This document shows positions 34,721 through 44,026 of a stretch of 64,000 nt of DNA, piece by piece. The stretch is taken from contig NZ_JBDJAF010000001.1 of the NCBI RefSeq assembly GCF_039652555.1, forward strand, positions 1,054,001 through 1,118,000, written 5' to 3'. The first letter of the stretch is position 1. Every line of letters starts with the position of its first letter. The notes beneath the pieces are model-generated. The model had not been told where the DNA came from, searched no databases, and saw only the letters and a program-made list of their open reading frames with translations. The position numbers and the translations under genes were made by a program. This DNA is from Parafrigoribacterium mesophilum. Lineage in GTDB: Bacteria; Actinomycetota; Actinomycetes; Actinomycetales; Microbacteriaceae.

Positions 34721-35472
34721 ATGAGCCAATGCCGGTGCTCGGCCTCGAGGGCATCAGTAAACGTTACGGCGGCAACCTGGCCGTGAACAACGTCAGTTTC
34801 ACCGTGCCGCAATCCAGCATTTACGCGGTGATCGGTCCGAACGGCGCCGGCAAAAGCACTCTCTTCGGCGTCATCGCCGGACAATATCCGGCGGACGGCG
34901 GCAAGATCCTGTTGAACGGGCGCGATGTCACCAAACACAAGGCGAGGACCAGGGCCCGGGAAGGCATCTCGCGCGCATTCCAGGTTGCCCACGTGTTCAC
35001 CTCGCGGACCGTGGAGGAGAACGTGCGCGTCGCCCTCCTGGCAGCACGGCGTCAATCCCACGTCTTTTGGGCATCGGCGTCGCAACAAGTGTCGCCGGAC
35101 GACGTTGCAGTACTGCTTGATCAGGTCAACCTCGGCGGGCTCAAAAACCGGGCGGCGGGCGAACTGGCGCAAGGCGACCGGAAGAAGCTGGAGATTGCCA
35201 TGGGCTTGGCGTCGCACCCGACGTTGCTGCTGCTCGACGAACCGACGGCGGGCATGACTCCAGAAGAGACGGTGACAGTCATCGATCTCGTGGGAAGCGT
35301 TCAACAGTCGACCGGATGCTCCGTCCTGATCACCGAACACGACATGAAGGTGGTGTTCGGTCTTGCCGAACAGATAGTGGTACTGGCCGGCGGAGCAGTT
35401 CTCGTGCAGGGAACACCGGAGGAAATCCGCAACAACGGTGAAGTCAAGGCGGTGTACCTCGGTGGCCGATGA
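34717..35472 (+). CDS. Liv-type ABC ATPase 1 (LivG-like)
   Basis: A 251-aa ATPase. Walker A GPNGAGKSTL is near residue 41, the Liv-specific segment ISRAFQVAHVFTSRTVEENV follows, the signature is the LivG variant LAQGDRKKLEIAM in place of LSGG, Walker B is LLLLDEPTAGM and the H-loop is in ITEHDMKVVFGLAE. ATGA overlap with the LivM-like gene places it in the same operon. Confidence 0.94.
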   Translation: MNEPMPVLGLEGISKRYGGNLAVNNVSFTVPQSSIYAVIGPNGAGKSTLFGVIAGQYPADGGKILLNGRDVTKHKARTRAREGISRAFQVAHVFTSRTVEENVRVALLAARRQSHVFWASASQQVSPDDVAVLLDQVNLGGLKNRAAGELAQGDRKKLEIAMGLASHPTLLLLDEPTAGMTPEETVTVIDLVGSVQQSTGCSVLITEHDMKVVFGLAEQIVVLAGGAVLVQGTPEEIRNNGEVKAVYLGGR

Positions 35473-36280
35473 AGGAATGACCCTCGCCGACGGCTCCGCA
35501 GAACAACTTCCGGCGCTCGGCTCGTCCCACCCGCGACGCGGCAAGCGGCAGAAGCCGACGACCTCGGGCTCCTCGGCTCTGAGCATCCGCGGGCTGCACG
35601 CGTACTACGGCACGGCTCACGTGTTGCACGGTGTGGACTTCGAGGCGGACGCGGGTTCGGCGGTCGCGGTGCTGGGCCGCAACGGCGCCGGCAAATCCAC
35701 CATGCTCAAGTCGATTGCCGGCACCGGAGACGTGGCCAGAACCGGAGTGGTGCAGATCGGCGACACGGAATTGCAGGGCATGCGCGCCGACCAAGTAGCG
35801 CGCTGTGGCGTGCAACTGGTTCCAGAAGATCGTAGGGTTTTCGCCGGACTCTCGGTTCGGGAAAACCTCGAGCTGGCCGCGCGAGGGGCACACGTTGCGC
35901 GCGGAGTCGACTACGTCGGGCGAATCCTCAGCGTCTTTCCCGAGATCGAGGCCTTCCTGGGTTCCGGCGGAGGTGAACTTAGCGGCGGTCAACAGCAAAT
36001 GGTCGCAGTGGCCAGGGCCCTCGTCGGCGAACCACGACTTCTGCTCCTGGACGAGCCGTCCACCGGACTGGCCCCGGTCGTCGTCGATCGACTGTTGGAA
36101 TCCCTGCAGAAGCTGCGCTCCTTCGGCGCCACCATGCTCGTCGCAGAACAGAACGTGAACTTCGCGCTCGAGGTCTGCGACGAAGTGGTGATCTTGGAAA
36201 AAGGGATGCCTGTCTTCCGCGGCACCAAGGCGGAAGTCAACAACAATCCCGACCTCAAAAAATCGTATTTGGAAGTCTGA
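35462..36280 (+). CDS. Liv-type ABC ATPase 2 (LivF-like)
   Basis: A 272-aa ATPase from the GTG at 35462, chosen because AAGGCGG lies about 10 bases upstream; ATG 35477 is the alternative. Walker A GRNGAGKSTM, signature LSGGQQQMVAVARAL, Walker B LLLLDEPSTGLAP and H-loop AEQNVNFALEV are intact. A 40-residue N-terminal arm rich in Ser, Pro and Arg precedes the ABC domain and is longer than in typical LivF (about 235 aa). The gene overlaps the LivG-like stop. Confidence 0.92.
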   Translation: MADEGMTLADGSAEQLPALGSSHPRRGKRQKPTTSGSSALSIRGLHAYYGTAHVLHGVDFEADAGSAVAVLGRNGAGKSTMLKSIAGTGDVARTGVVQIGDTELQGMRADQVARCGVQLVPEDRRVFAGLSVRENLELAARGAHVARGVDYVGRILSVFPEIEAFLGSGGGELSGGQQQMVAVARALVGEPRLLLLDEPSTGLAPVVVDRLLESLQKLRSFGATMLVAEQNVNFALEVCDEVVILEKGMPVFRGTKAEVNNNPDLKKSYLEV

Positions 36281-36306
36281 ACCACACCAGCTAAAGGAGA
36301 CAACTC

Positions 36307-36729
36307 ATGATGCAGAGCGCGGAAATCGACATCGTCGACGACTACTTGAAGTTGTGCGAAGAGCGCAGGCTCGACCAGGCGGCCAAGTATCTCGCCGAGG
36401 ATGCACGACTCACCTTTCCCGGTGGCACCGTGTTCGACGACCTGCCGAGCATGGTGGCCGACGCCGCGACGCGATACCGCGCTGTCCGGAAGCACCGCAC
36501 GGAATTCCTGGTCGGCAACCGGGCCAGCGATGGCGCAACAATGTGTATCTCGACGGGGACTCTGGACGGAACCACCCTGTGGGGAACCACATTCACGGGA
36601 GTGCGTTACCTCGATCTGTTCATCATCCGGGATGGGCTCATCCACGAACAGTATGTCTGGAACGACCTCGCCGAGACCGGGGTGGCACCGCTGCTCACGC
36701 AGCGCACGTCCACCGCGTCCGGATCCTGA
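36307..36729 (+). CDS. NTF2/SnoaL-like protein
   Basis: A 140-aa cone-shaped NTF2-fold protein. The pattern is IVDDYLKLCEERRLDQAAKY, LAEDARLTFPGGTVFDDL, FTGVRYLDLFIIRDGLIHEQ and a short C-terminal tail. Members act as isomerases, dehydratases or small-ligand binders. Its place between the transporter and the amidohydrolase, 26 bp after the LivF-like gene, suggests it handles an unstable intermediate of the imported compound. No catalytic residues can be assigned with certainty. Confidence 0.8.
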   Translation: MMQSAEIDIVDDYLKLCEERRLDQAAKYLAEDARLTFPGGTVFDDLPSMVADAATRYRAVRKHRTEFLVGNRASDGATMCISTGTLDGTTLWGTTFTGVRYLDLFIIRDGLIHEQYVWNDLAETGVAPLLTQRTSTASGS

Positions 36730-36740
36730 ACCCGCCGGTT

Positions 36741-38024
36741 ATGTACAGCCCCGATCTCGAAACCGAATACGTCCTGACGGGCGCGCACGTCGTCGCCGAC
36801 GAGGAGCTGCGGCTACTGAGCCCCGGATACCTGCACATCAGGGACGGCATGATCGTTGACGTCGGCGAGGGCACCCCGCCAAGTCAGAGAGACGGTGACC
36901 CGGTTCGGGTGTACAACCTGCGGGGACACCTCATCATGCCCGGGCTGATCAACTGCCACACCCACATCGGTGACACCGTGGTCAAAGAACTAGGCTACGG
37001 GGTTCCCTCCGACGTCAACCTCCTCTGGCAGCCGGACGGCTTGCGCCATGTCCGAATGGGCGCGCTGGACCGGGAAGAGCGAGTGGTCGGGATCCGGCGC
37101 GCCCTGCGGCGTGCGTTGGCAACGGGAACCGTCGCGCTCGCAGATTTCAGGGAGGGCGGGGTCGACGGGGTGCTGGAGCTCCGCGAAGCCGCAGCCGACC
37201 TGCCGATCCGGTGCCTCGCGTTCGCCAGACTCACCACATTCCCGCTGCACGACGACGCCAGCCTGCAGCGCAACACTGTGGGACTGTCGGATGCGCAATT
37301 GGCGGAGGTCGACGCCGGTCTGGAGGTGGCAGAGGGCTTCTCCCCGCTGTGGGCCAACGACACGACGGATCTCGGTCTCACCCAGATCGCACAGCGCGTG
37401 CGCGCCCGCGGCAAGCTGCTGGCCACGCACGCCGGCGAAACACCACAATACCGAGAGCTGTCCGCTTCGAGGACCGGGCAAGGAGACGTGCAGAGAATCG
37501 TGCAATTCCTTTCTCCCGACTTCGTCGTCCACATGACATCGGCAACCGATGACGAACTCGAGCTCGCAGCAGCCGCGGGGATCCCTCTCGTCATGTGCGC
37601 CCGCACGCAGGCAGCCCTCGGCTACGGCATTCCGCCGTTCGTGCGCGCCACCCAGCGCGGCGCAATCGTAGGCCTGGGAACCGATAACGCGATGATCTCC
37701 AGCCCCGACCTCCTGGCAGAACTGGAGTTCATGTCGCGGTCGCTGCGCTCCGCGACCGGGGACCCTGCTGCCATCGACGCGAGGGCGTTGCTGGCATCGG
37801 TGACAATCGATGCCGCGCGCACGCTGAAATTGGACAACGAACTCGGATCACTCTCGATCGGTAAATCGGCGAGCCTCGTAGTCATCGACATGGAGTCGGA
37901 CAACCTTGCGGGATCGGTCAACCCAATCGCCAGTCTTGTGGACAGGGCAAGTCCGACAGACCTGAAAACGGTTTTGGTGGACGGTAAGCTCGCGTACGGC
38001 GACCTGCCGGTACAGACGGGCTGA
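36741..38024 (+). CDS. Amidohydrolase, cytosine-deaminase/chlorohydrolase type
   Basis: Metal-dependent TIM-barrel hydrolase of 427 aa. Metal ligands visible are His73 and His75 (NCHTHIGD), His230 (THAGET), His264 (VHMTSATDDE) and Asp315 (GLGTDN). There is no carbamylated Lys, so it is the mononuclear deaminase/chlorohydrolase type, acting on C-N bonds of rings, guanidines or amides. The ATG at 36741 lies 11 bp after the NTF2-like gene. The frame is open far upstream, but that covers the NTF2-like gene. Confidence 0.87.
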   Translation: MYSPDLETEYVLTGAHVVADEELRLLSPGYLHIRDGMIVDVGEGTPPSQRDGDPVRVYNLRGHLIMPGLINCHTHIGDTVVKELGYGVPSDVNLLWQPDGLRHVRMGALDREERVVGIRRALRRALATGTVALADFREGGVDGVLELREAAADLPIRCLAFARLTTFPLHDDASLQRNTVGLSDAQLAEVDAGLEVAEGFSPLWANDTTDLGLTQIAQRVRARGKLLATHAGETPQYRELSASRTGQGDVQRIVQFLSPDFVVHMTSATDDELELAAAAGIPLVMCARTQAALGYGIPPFVRATQRGAIVGLGTDNAMISSPDLLAELEFMSRSLRSATGDPAAIDARALLASVTIDAARTLKLDNELGSLSIGKSASLVVIDMESDNLAGSVNPIASLVDRASPTDLKTVLVDGKLAYGDLPVQTG

Positions 38025-38045
38025 GACCGCGAAAGGGCAACAGTA

Positions 38046-38867
38046 ATGAGCGGCGCCACAGAAAGCGCAAAGACGATTTCGACGGGCACGGAAGCAGCCG
38101 AACGCGTGGCCGACGTGCTCCTGACGCTGTCCCGCGGCGAATCTGCCATCGGCGTGAGCGCCATCGCCCGCCAGCTGAAACTCAGCAAGGCCGTGGTCTA
38201 CCGCATCTTGCAATCGCTCGCGTCGCGTGACTTGGTGCGGATCGACCCCGTCTCCCGCGAATATAGCCTTGGCCCCAGCGCGACCGCACTCGGTGCACGG
38301 GCGCTCCGGCAACTCGATTTGAGAGTCGTCGCCCGCGACGACCTCGTCGCATTGCGGAACGAGACGCGGGAGACGACAACCCTGTCCCTCCTGGTCGTCG
38401 ACAAACGCACCTACGTTGACCAGTACGAAAGTCCGCAAGAAATCAAGATGACAGTGGAACCAGGGCGACTGTATCCCCTCTACGCCGGCGCATCCAGTCG
38501 GGCGATTCTCGCATTCCTCCCGGATGTCGACGTTGCCAGAGTGCTAGGTTCCGGCCTGGAGCCGCTCACCGACGAAACGATCCGGGACCTCGACGTGCTG
38601 AAAGAGCGACTAGTGCAGGTCCGCGCGAACGGCTTCGCGACGTCCCGCGGGGAGCGGCAGTCCGGGGCGGGTTCTGTCGCGGCTCCGGTCTTTCGTGGTG
38701 ACGGACGGGTGGTCGGATCCATTAGCGTCTGTGGGCCGCTGGTGCGATTCGATGCCGCAGCGGTGGAAAGATACATCCCCCTGGTCACCTCGGCTGCGGC
38801 GCGGATCTCCGCCCGGCTCGGCTGGAACACACCGCACGAACAGCAGATCACCGGCACGGTCCGGTAA
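38046..38867 (+). CDS. IclR-family transcriptional regulator
   Basis: A 273-aa regulator. N-terminal winged helix (about 15-75: RVADVLLTLSRGESAIGVSA, LSKAVVYRILQSL) and C-terminal GAF-like ligand domain (about 95-265: TTTLSLLVVDKRTYVDQY, YAGASSRAILAFL, ERQSGAGSVAAPVF). IclR proteins usually control aromatic- or acid-catabolic operons. It is last in the transporter-amidohydrolase operon and faces the CoA-transferase operon across a gap with two palindromes, so it probably governs both. Confidence 0.92.
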   Translation: MSGATESAKTISTGTEAAERVADVLLTLSRGESAIGVSAIARQLKLSKAVVYRILQSLASRDLVRIDPVSREYSLGPSATALGARALRQLDLRVVARDDLVALRNETRETTTLSLLVVDKRTYVDQYESPQEIKMTVEPGRLYPLYAGASSRAILAFLPDVDVARVLGSGLEPLTDETIRDLDVLKERLVQVRANGFATSRGERQSGAGSVAAPVFRGDGRVVGSISVCGPLVRFDAAAVERYIPLVTSAAARISARLGWNTPHEQQITGTVR

Positions 38868-38945
38868 CGCGGCCGCTTCGGCCGCGCCGCACCGGCGCGG
38901 AGGCTGGCGCACGTTGTCTTGGCGTTTCACTAAGCGGAACAATTT

Positions 38946-38995
38946 CGCATAATGCGCAAAACTAGGCTCGACTGAATTGGCACTATTGGCCCAAT
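38946..38995. promoter_or_regulatory. Candidate operators upstream of the CoA-transferase operon
   Basis: The 224-bp gap 38868-39091 is AT-rich at its right end. It holds CGCAT-A-ATGCG (38946-38956, extended by TTT/AAA flanks) and ATTGG-C-CCAAT (38985-38995). These are candidates for the adjacent IclR regulator. The operon start has GGGAGG before the ATG at 39092. Confidence 0.5.
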
Positions 38996-39091
38996 GAGCA
39001 TATATAACAGTGGTAATACTGACGGAACTCGGATAGAGTTCACATTCGTAGATGTTTCTCACACCGGAACACAACTGGGAGGCCTTCGGTC

Positions 39092-40285
39092 ATGATGGCG
39101 CTGGAGGGCGTGCGGGTGGTGGATGCGTCGACGATCCTCGCCGGCCCCCTGTGCTGCCAGATTCTCGGCGATTTCGGCGCCGACGTGATCAAGATCGAAC
39201 ATCCCGTGTACGGCGACAGCATGCGCGGCCATGGGGGCCAGAAAGACGGTGTTTCGCTGTGGTGGAAGGAGGTTAGCCGCAATAAGCGGACAATGGGCCT
39301 CAATCTCGGTACCGCCGACGGCGCCGCTGCCTTCTTGCGTCTGGCAACGACGGTGGACGTCGTCGTCGAAAACTTCAGACCTGGGACTCTCGAACGGTGG
39401 GGCATAGGGCCAACGGAACTGCACGAGGCTAATCCCGGCCTCATTCTCGTGCGCCTCACCGGATTCGGGCAGACCGGGCCGTATTCCTCCAGACCCGGTT
39501 TCGGGACGCTGGCCGAGGCGATGAGCGGCTTCGCCTACCTCACCGGCTCGGCTGATGGGCCGCCCACCCTGCCCGCGTTCGGGCTCGCCGACAGCATTTG
39601 CGGCATCGCGGCGTCCACCGCGACGATGATGGCTCTCCGGCATCGCGATTCCAACGACGGGGGCGGGCAGGTCATCGACCTGAGCATTCTGGAGCCGATG
39701 ATGACCGCTGTCGGCCCAGGGCCGACCATCTACGACCAACTCGGCACCGTGGAAGAGCGCCATGGCAACCGTTCCACCAACAACGCGCCGAGGAATACGT
39801 ACCGAACACGCGATGGCGCCTGGGTCGCCGTCTCCAGTAGCGCACAAAGCGTCGCCGAGCGAATCATGACCACTGTCGGACACGCGGAACTCCTGAGCGA
39901 GCCCTGGTTTGCCAGCGGTAGGGGGCGAGCCGAGCACGCCGATGTCATCGACCGTTACGTCGCCGCGTGGATCGGCGAACGCGATCGACTCGAAGTACTT
40001 GAGGTGTTCGAGAAAGACGGGGGTGCGGTCGCGCCGGTCTACAGCGCCAAGGACATCGTGGAGGACCCTCATATCCGCCAAACGAACATGCTCGTCGAAG
40101 TGGAGGACCCCGATCTGGGAACCGTGCTCATGCACAACGTGATGTGGCGCATGTCCGCCTCGCCCGGCGCCATCCGGTTCACTGGGCGACCCCTCGGGGC
40201 CGACACCGAAGAGATCCTCGCAGACGAATTGGGCTACAGCGCACAGGAGATCGCGACGATGAGAGAAGAAGGAGCGATCAGATGA
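39092..40285 (+). CDS. Class III (CaiB/BaiF) CoA-transferase
   Basis: A 397-aa family III CoA-transferase that moves CoA between carboxylic acids through a covalent Asp anhydride. It has LEGVRVVDASTILAGPLCC, FGADVIKIEHP, RNKRTMGLNL, VVENFRPGTLERWG and the catalytic Asp167 in FGLADSICG. Substrates in this family include oxalate, carnitine, mesaconate/itaconate, citramalate and malate. Here it would activate the acid released by the hydrolases, and the CitE-like lyase nearby suits that. Confidence 0.92.
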   Translation: MMALEGVRVVDASTILAGPLCCQILGDFGADVIKIEHPVYGDSMRGHGGQKDGVSLWWKEVSRNKRTMGLNLGTADGAAAFLRLATTVDVVVENFRPGTLERWGIGPTELHEANPGLILVRLTGFGQTGPYSSRPGFGTLAEAMSGFAYLTGSADGPPTLPAFGLADSICGIAASTATMMALRHRDSNDGGGQVIDLSILEPMMTAVGPGPTIYDQLGTVEERHGNRSTNNAPRNTYRTRDGAWVAVSSSAQSVAERIMTTVGHAELLSEPWFASGRGRAEHADVIDRYVAAWIGERDRLEVLEVFEKDGGAVAPVYSAKDIVEDPHIRQTNMLVEVEDPDLGTVLMHNVMWRMSASPGAIRFTGRPLGADTEEILADELGYSAQEIATMREEGAIR

Positions 40286-41097
40286 GCGATGCTCTTCTCG
40301 ACGTGATACGCGGTGGCGTTCGCGTCTATGACCTGGGCCGACCGCTGTTTGCCGGGATGCCCCAGTCCCCCAACCATCCGAAGTACACTCACGCCCTCCC
40401 TCGCCGCCACGGTGACACCGTGCGACCCGATGGTGGTTCCGCCGCCAGCGATCTCCTGGTGATGGGAACCCACGTCGGCACTCACATCGACGCACTGGCC
40501 CACGTTTCCCATCTCGGGAAGCTCCACGGCGGGTCGGATGCGGGCGAGGTCAGGAACGGCGGGTACCCGGATCACGGTGTCAACACCATCGCGCCCATGG
40601 TACGGCGCGGCGTGCTGCTCGACATTCCGAAGGCCCTCGGCCTGGAGGTCTGCCGTGCGGCGTACGAGATTACGCCGACCGACCTGACCACGGCGCTCCA
40701 GCAGCAGGGGGTCCAGCTGGGTGACGGAGACGTGGCACTGATCCGAAGCGGATGGGGCCGGAGGTTCGCGGCAGGGACGGATTCCTATCTCGGCAAGGAG
40801 ACCGGCGTGCCGGGCGTCGGCGAGGCGGGCGCACACTGGCTTGCCGACCGCGGCGTCTTGGCCGCCGGAGCGGACACGATTGCCTTCGAACAGCTGCCCG
40901 CAGGGGCGGGGCATGCCGTGCTGCCTGCCCACCGGGTGCTTCTCGTCGACAACGGCATCTACATCATCGAAGCGCTGGATCTCGAAGAACTCGCGGAGTC
41001 GGAAACCTACGAGTTCACGTTCGTGCTCGTGCCCTTGAACCTCATCGGTGCCACGGGATCTCCGGTGCGGCCGCTTGCGGTGGTCGCGCATGCCTGA
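40282..41097 (+). CDS. Cyclase-family metal-dependent hydrolase (kynurenine-formamidase-like)
   Basis: A 271-aa hydrolase. The signature HVGTHIDALAH (His64, His68, Asp70, His74) binds two metal ions. DVALIRSGWGRRF and a LPAGAGHAVLPAHRVLLVDN-like second half complete the fold. The family hydrolyses amides or lactams such as formylkynurenine and isatin. ATGA overlap with the CoA-transferase. It is likely the second, amide-opening hydrolase of the pathway. Confidence 0.88.
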   Translation: MSDALLDVIRGGVRVYDLGRPLFAGMPQSPNHPKYTHALPRRHGDTVRPDGGSAASDLLVMGTHVGTHIDALAHVSHLGKLHGGSDAGEVRNGGYPDHGVNTIAPMVRRGVLLDIPKALGLEVCRAAYEITPTDLTTALQQQGVQLGDGDVALIRSGWGRRFAAGTDSYLGKETGVPGVGEAGAHWLADRGVLAAGADTIAFEQLPAGAGHAVLPAHRVLLVDNGIYIIEALDLEELAESETYEFTFVLVPLNLIGATGSPVRPLAVVAHA

Positions 41098-42562
41098 AGC
41101 GACGCTGGCAAGGCAGTTGGCCGGCTTTGCTGCGGCCACGGCATACGGCAACCTTCCCCCTGACGTGATCGACAGTGTGCGGAAACGGGTTCTCGACTGT
41201 CTCGGTATCTGCATCGCAGCGACACCGCTGGAAACCAGCCGCGCCGCGATGGCGTGGGTGGTCGCTCAGGGCGGAACGGGCCAGTCCACGGCCATCGGAA
41301 TCCCCGAGCCCGTGTCCGCGCCCCACGCCGCGTTCGTGAACGGCGTCCTGGCACACTCGCTCGACTACGATGACACGCACCTGCCGTCCGTGCTTCATCC
41401 GAGCGCCTCAGTGATTCCCGCCGCTCTCGCGGCGGCTCAGGCATCCGGGGCGGACGGCCGGTCCACGATCGCCGCCATCGCTGTCGGGCTCGAGGTGTGC
41501 GTTCGCCTAGGGATGGCCGGCTACGACCGTGCCGCCCGGACGTCAACGTTCTTCGAGCATGGGCAACACGCAACATCCATCTGCGGCGCGCTTGGCGCAG
41601 CAGTGGCAGCCGGAATGCTGCTCGGACTCGATGCCGACGCACTCGCCGACGTGCTCGGGGTCGCGGCGTCGATGGGCTCCGGCATCATCGAGTCAAACCG
41701 CACAGGCGGGACGGTCAAACGGATGCACTGCGGATGGGCAGCGCAGTCCGGCGTTTCCGCAGCACAGCTGGTGGCCTTGGGCTTCACCGGCCCGCCGACG
41801 GTGCTCGAAGGACGGTTCGGATTCTTCCAAGCCTGGCTCCACGGGCATTTCAACCCGGACGAACTCACCCAGGGTCTTGGAACCCAGTGGGCTGTGCCCG
41901 GCATCTTCTTTAAACCGTATCCCGCCAACCACTTCACTCACGCGGCGATCGACGCGGCGTTGGCGCTCCGAGCCCAGGGCCTGCGCCCCGAGGACGTCGA
42001 ATCCATCACGGTTGGCGTGGCCACCTCAACTGTCCGCACCGTCGGTGAGCCGATCGAGGTCAAGCGGGCCCCGACCACCGGATACATGGCGCAGTTCAGC
42101 GCACCCTTCGTCGTCGCGGCGGCGCTCATCGGCGGGAGGGGACTCGGGCTCGGACTCGACGACTTCACCGACGCCACCGCGACAGAACCGGCACACCGCG
42201 CTCTGATGGGGAAGGTGAGCGTCGCCGCGGACGCCGAGTGTGATGAGATCTTCCCCCAGCAATTTCCGGCGGTGCTACGGGTGCGGACCACCGATGGCCG
42301 CGACCTGGTGGAACGCGTGCTCTCCAATCGCGGCGGCCCCCAGCGCCCGCTGAGCTTCGAAGAACTTGGCACCAAGTTCCGAGACAACGCCTCAAGGGTT
42401 CTTGACGCCGATTCAGTGGACCGCGTCCGTCACGGTGTCGCCCGGCTCGAAGATCTCGGCGATCTCACCGCACTGCTCGAGCCCTTGGGGCATTTACCAC
42501 CAGCTGCGAGGGCCCCTCAGCCAGACGCCACGCACAAGAACACGGAGGACATCGATGCCTGA
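41090..42562 (+). CDS. MmgE/PrpD family protein
   Basis: A 490-aa two-domain protein. HSLDYDDTH (89-97) is the active-site strand, HPSASVIPAALAAAQ follows and FFKPYPANHFTHAAIDAAL is the lid motif. Relatives catalyse methylcitrate dehydration, cis-aconitate decarboxylation or iminodisuccinate epimerisation. It is clearly different from the prpD at 28784 and has no conserved Arg/His set I can assign. It overlaps both neighbours by 8 bp, and its likely job is rearranging or dehydrating the acid intermediate. Confidence 0.88.
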   Translation: MPEATLARQLAGFAAATAYGNLPPDVIDSVRKRVLDCLGICIAATPLETSRAAMAWVVAQGGTGQSTAIGIPEPVSAPHAAFVNGVLAHSLDYDDTHLPSVLHPSASVIPAALAAAQASGADGRSTIAAIAVGLEVCVRLGMAGYDRAARTSTFFEHGQHATSICGALGAAVAAGMLLGLDADALADVLGVAASMGSGIIESNRTGGTVKRMHCGWAAQSGVSAAQLVALGFTGPPTVLEGRFGFFQAWLHGHFNPDELTQGLGTQWAVPGIFFKPYPANHFTHAAIDAALALRAQGLRPEDVESITVGVATSTVRTVGEPIEVKRAPTTGYMAQFSAPFVVAAALIGGRGLGLGLDDFTDATATEPAHRALMGKVSVAADAECDEIFPQQFPAVLRVRTTDGRDLVERVLSNRGGPQRPLSFEELGTKFRDNASRVLDADSVDRVRHGVARLEDLGDLTALLEPLGHLPPAARAPQPDATHKNTEDIDA

Positions 42563-44024
42563 ATTCGACCTACTGGTCAAGAACGTCCACGTCGTACGAC
42601 CGGATACCAGCGAGGTGGCCGACCTCGATATCGCGGTGACAGCGGGCACCATCGCTGCGTTGGGACACCGGATCGCTCCGGAACGTTCGGCGAAAGTTGT
42701 CGACGGCGGAGGGAAGCTGGCGTTTCCCGGAGTAGTCGACGCCCACCAGCATTGGGGTATCTATAATCCGCTGGAGGGGGACGCCGTGACCGAGAGCCGG
42801 GCCGCGGCTCAAGGCGGCGTCACCACGGGGATCACCTACATCCGCACCGGCCAGTACTACATGAACCAGGGTGGACCTTATGCCGAATTCCTCCCCAAAG
42901 TGTTGGCTGCCTGCGCAGGGCGGTCGTTCATCGACTATGCCCTTCACGTGGCGCCGATGATGAGCCAGCACATCGACGAACTACCGACGATCGTGAAGGA
43001 CTTCGGCATCACGTCGTTCAAGATCTTCATGTTCTACGGCGGCTTCGGCCTGCATGGGGCGTCCTCGAGTCAGCGCGAGTTCCTCATGATCCCGGAGGAC
43101 GAGTCGTACGACTACGCACACTTCGAATTCGTCATGCGTGGCATCCAGCGGCTGCGCGAGCAGCTGCCAGAGATCGCGGACGACATTTCGCTTTCCCTGC
43201 ACTGCGAGACCGCAGAGATCATGCGCGCGTACACGAACATCGTGCAGAAGGAGGGGAAGCTGTCCGGATTGGAAGCGTACAGTGCCGCGCGTCCGCCGCA
43301 CTCCGAGGGTTTGGCGATCGCCATCGCCTCGTACCTGGCCCACGCAACTGAACTGCCAACAATCAACCTGCTGCACCTGTCTTCCGCGAAGGCGCTCGAG
43401 GCGGCGCTCACCATGGCATCCGCGTTCCCGCACATCGATTTCCGCCGGGAGGTGACAATCGGTCATCTGCTGGCCGACTTCACCACCGCGTCCGGACTGG
43501 GCGGCAAGGTCAATCCGCCATTGCGTTCGCACGACGACGTCGAGGCGCTCTGGAAGCACTTGTTGGCCGGCGACATTGACTGGGTGGTCAGCGACCACGC
43601 CTGCTGCCAAGAGGACCTCAAGTTCGGCACGCCCGCGGATGACGTCTTCGCCGCCAAATCAGGGTTCGGCGGAACCGAATACCTGCTGCCTGGTCTCATC
43701 AGTGAGGGCAACAAGCGCGGCCTGCCGTACAACGAGGTGGCCCGACTCACCGCCTGGAATCCCGCGCAGCGGTACGGCCTGCACAACAAGGGAACGATTG
43801 CCGAGGGCTACGACGCGGACTTCGCACTCGTCGACCCGAACAGCCCCCACGTCATCCACGCCTCAGATTTCGAATCCTCCCAGGAATACACGCCATTTGA
43901 GGGCTTCGAATTGACGGCAAAAGTGACCGACACCTTCGTCCGCGGACACCAGGTGCTCGACAACGGCGTCGTAGTCGGGGAGCCACGGGGCGAATACCTG
44001 CGTCGCCCCACGGGGCGCGGCTGA
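42555..44024 (+). CDS. Dihydropyrimidinase/hydantoinase-like hydrolase
   Basis: A 489-aa cyclic amidohydrolase. It has the full binuclear-zinc set: His64 and His66 (DAHQHWG), carbamylated Lys156 (SFKIFMFYGG), His216 (LHCET), His274 (LLHLSS) and Asp347 (SDHACC). Dihydropyrimidinase, hydantoinase, allantoinase and imidase share this set. The region after Lys156 (FGLHGASSSQ) differs from known enzymes, so the ring it opens cannot be named. It ends 2 bp before the convergent CitE-like gene. Confidence 0.9.
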   Translation: MPEFDLLVKNVHVVRPDTSEVADLDIAVTAGTIAALGHRIAPERSAKVVDGGGKLAFPGVVDAHQHWGIYNPLEGDAVTESRAAAQGGVTTGITYIRTGQYYMNQGGPYAEFLPKVLAACAGRSFIDYALHVAPMMSQHIDELPTIVKDFGITSFKIFMFYGGFGLHGASSSQREFLMIPEDESYDYAHFEFVMRGIQRLREQLPEIADDISLSLHCETAEIMRAYTNIVQKEGKLSGLEAYSAARPPHSEGLAIAIASYLAHATELPTINLLHLSSAKALEAALTMASAFPHIDFRREVTIGHLLADFTTASGLGGKVNPPLRSHDDVEALWKHLLAGDIDWVVSDHACCQEDLKFGTPADDVFAAKSGFGGTEYLLPGLISEGNKRGLPYNEVARLTAWNPAQRYGLHNKGTIAEGYDADFALVDPNSPHVIHASDFESSQEYTPFEGFELTAKVTDTFVRGHQVLDNGVVVGEPRGEYLRRPTGRG

Positions 44025-44026
44025 TG

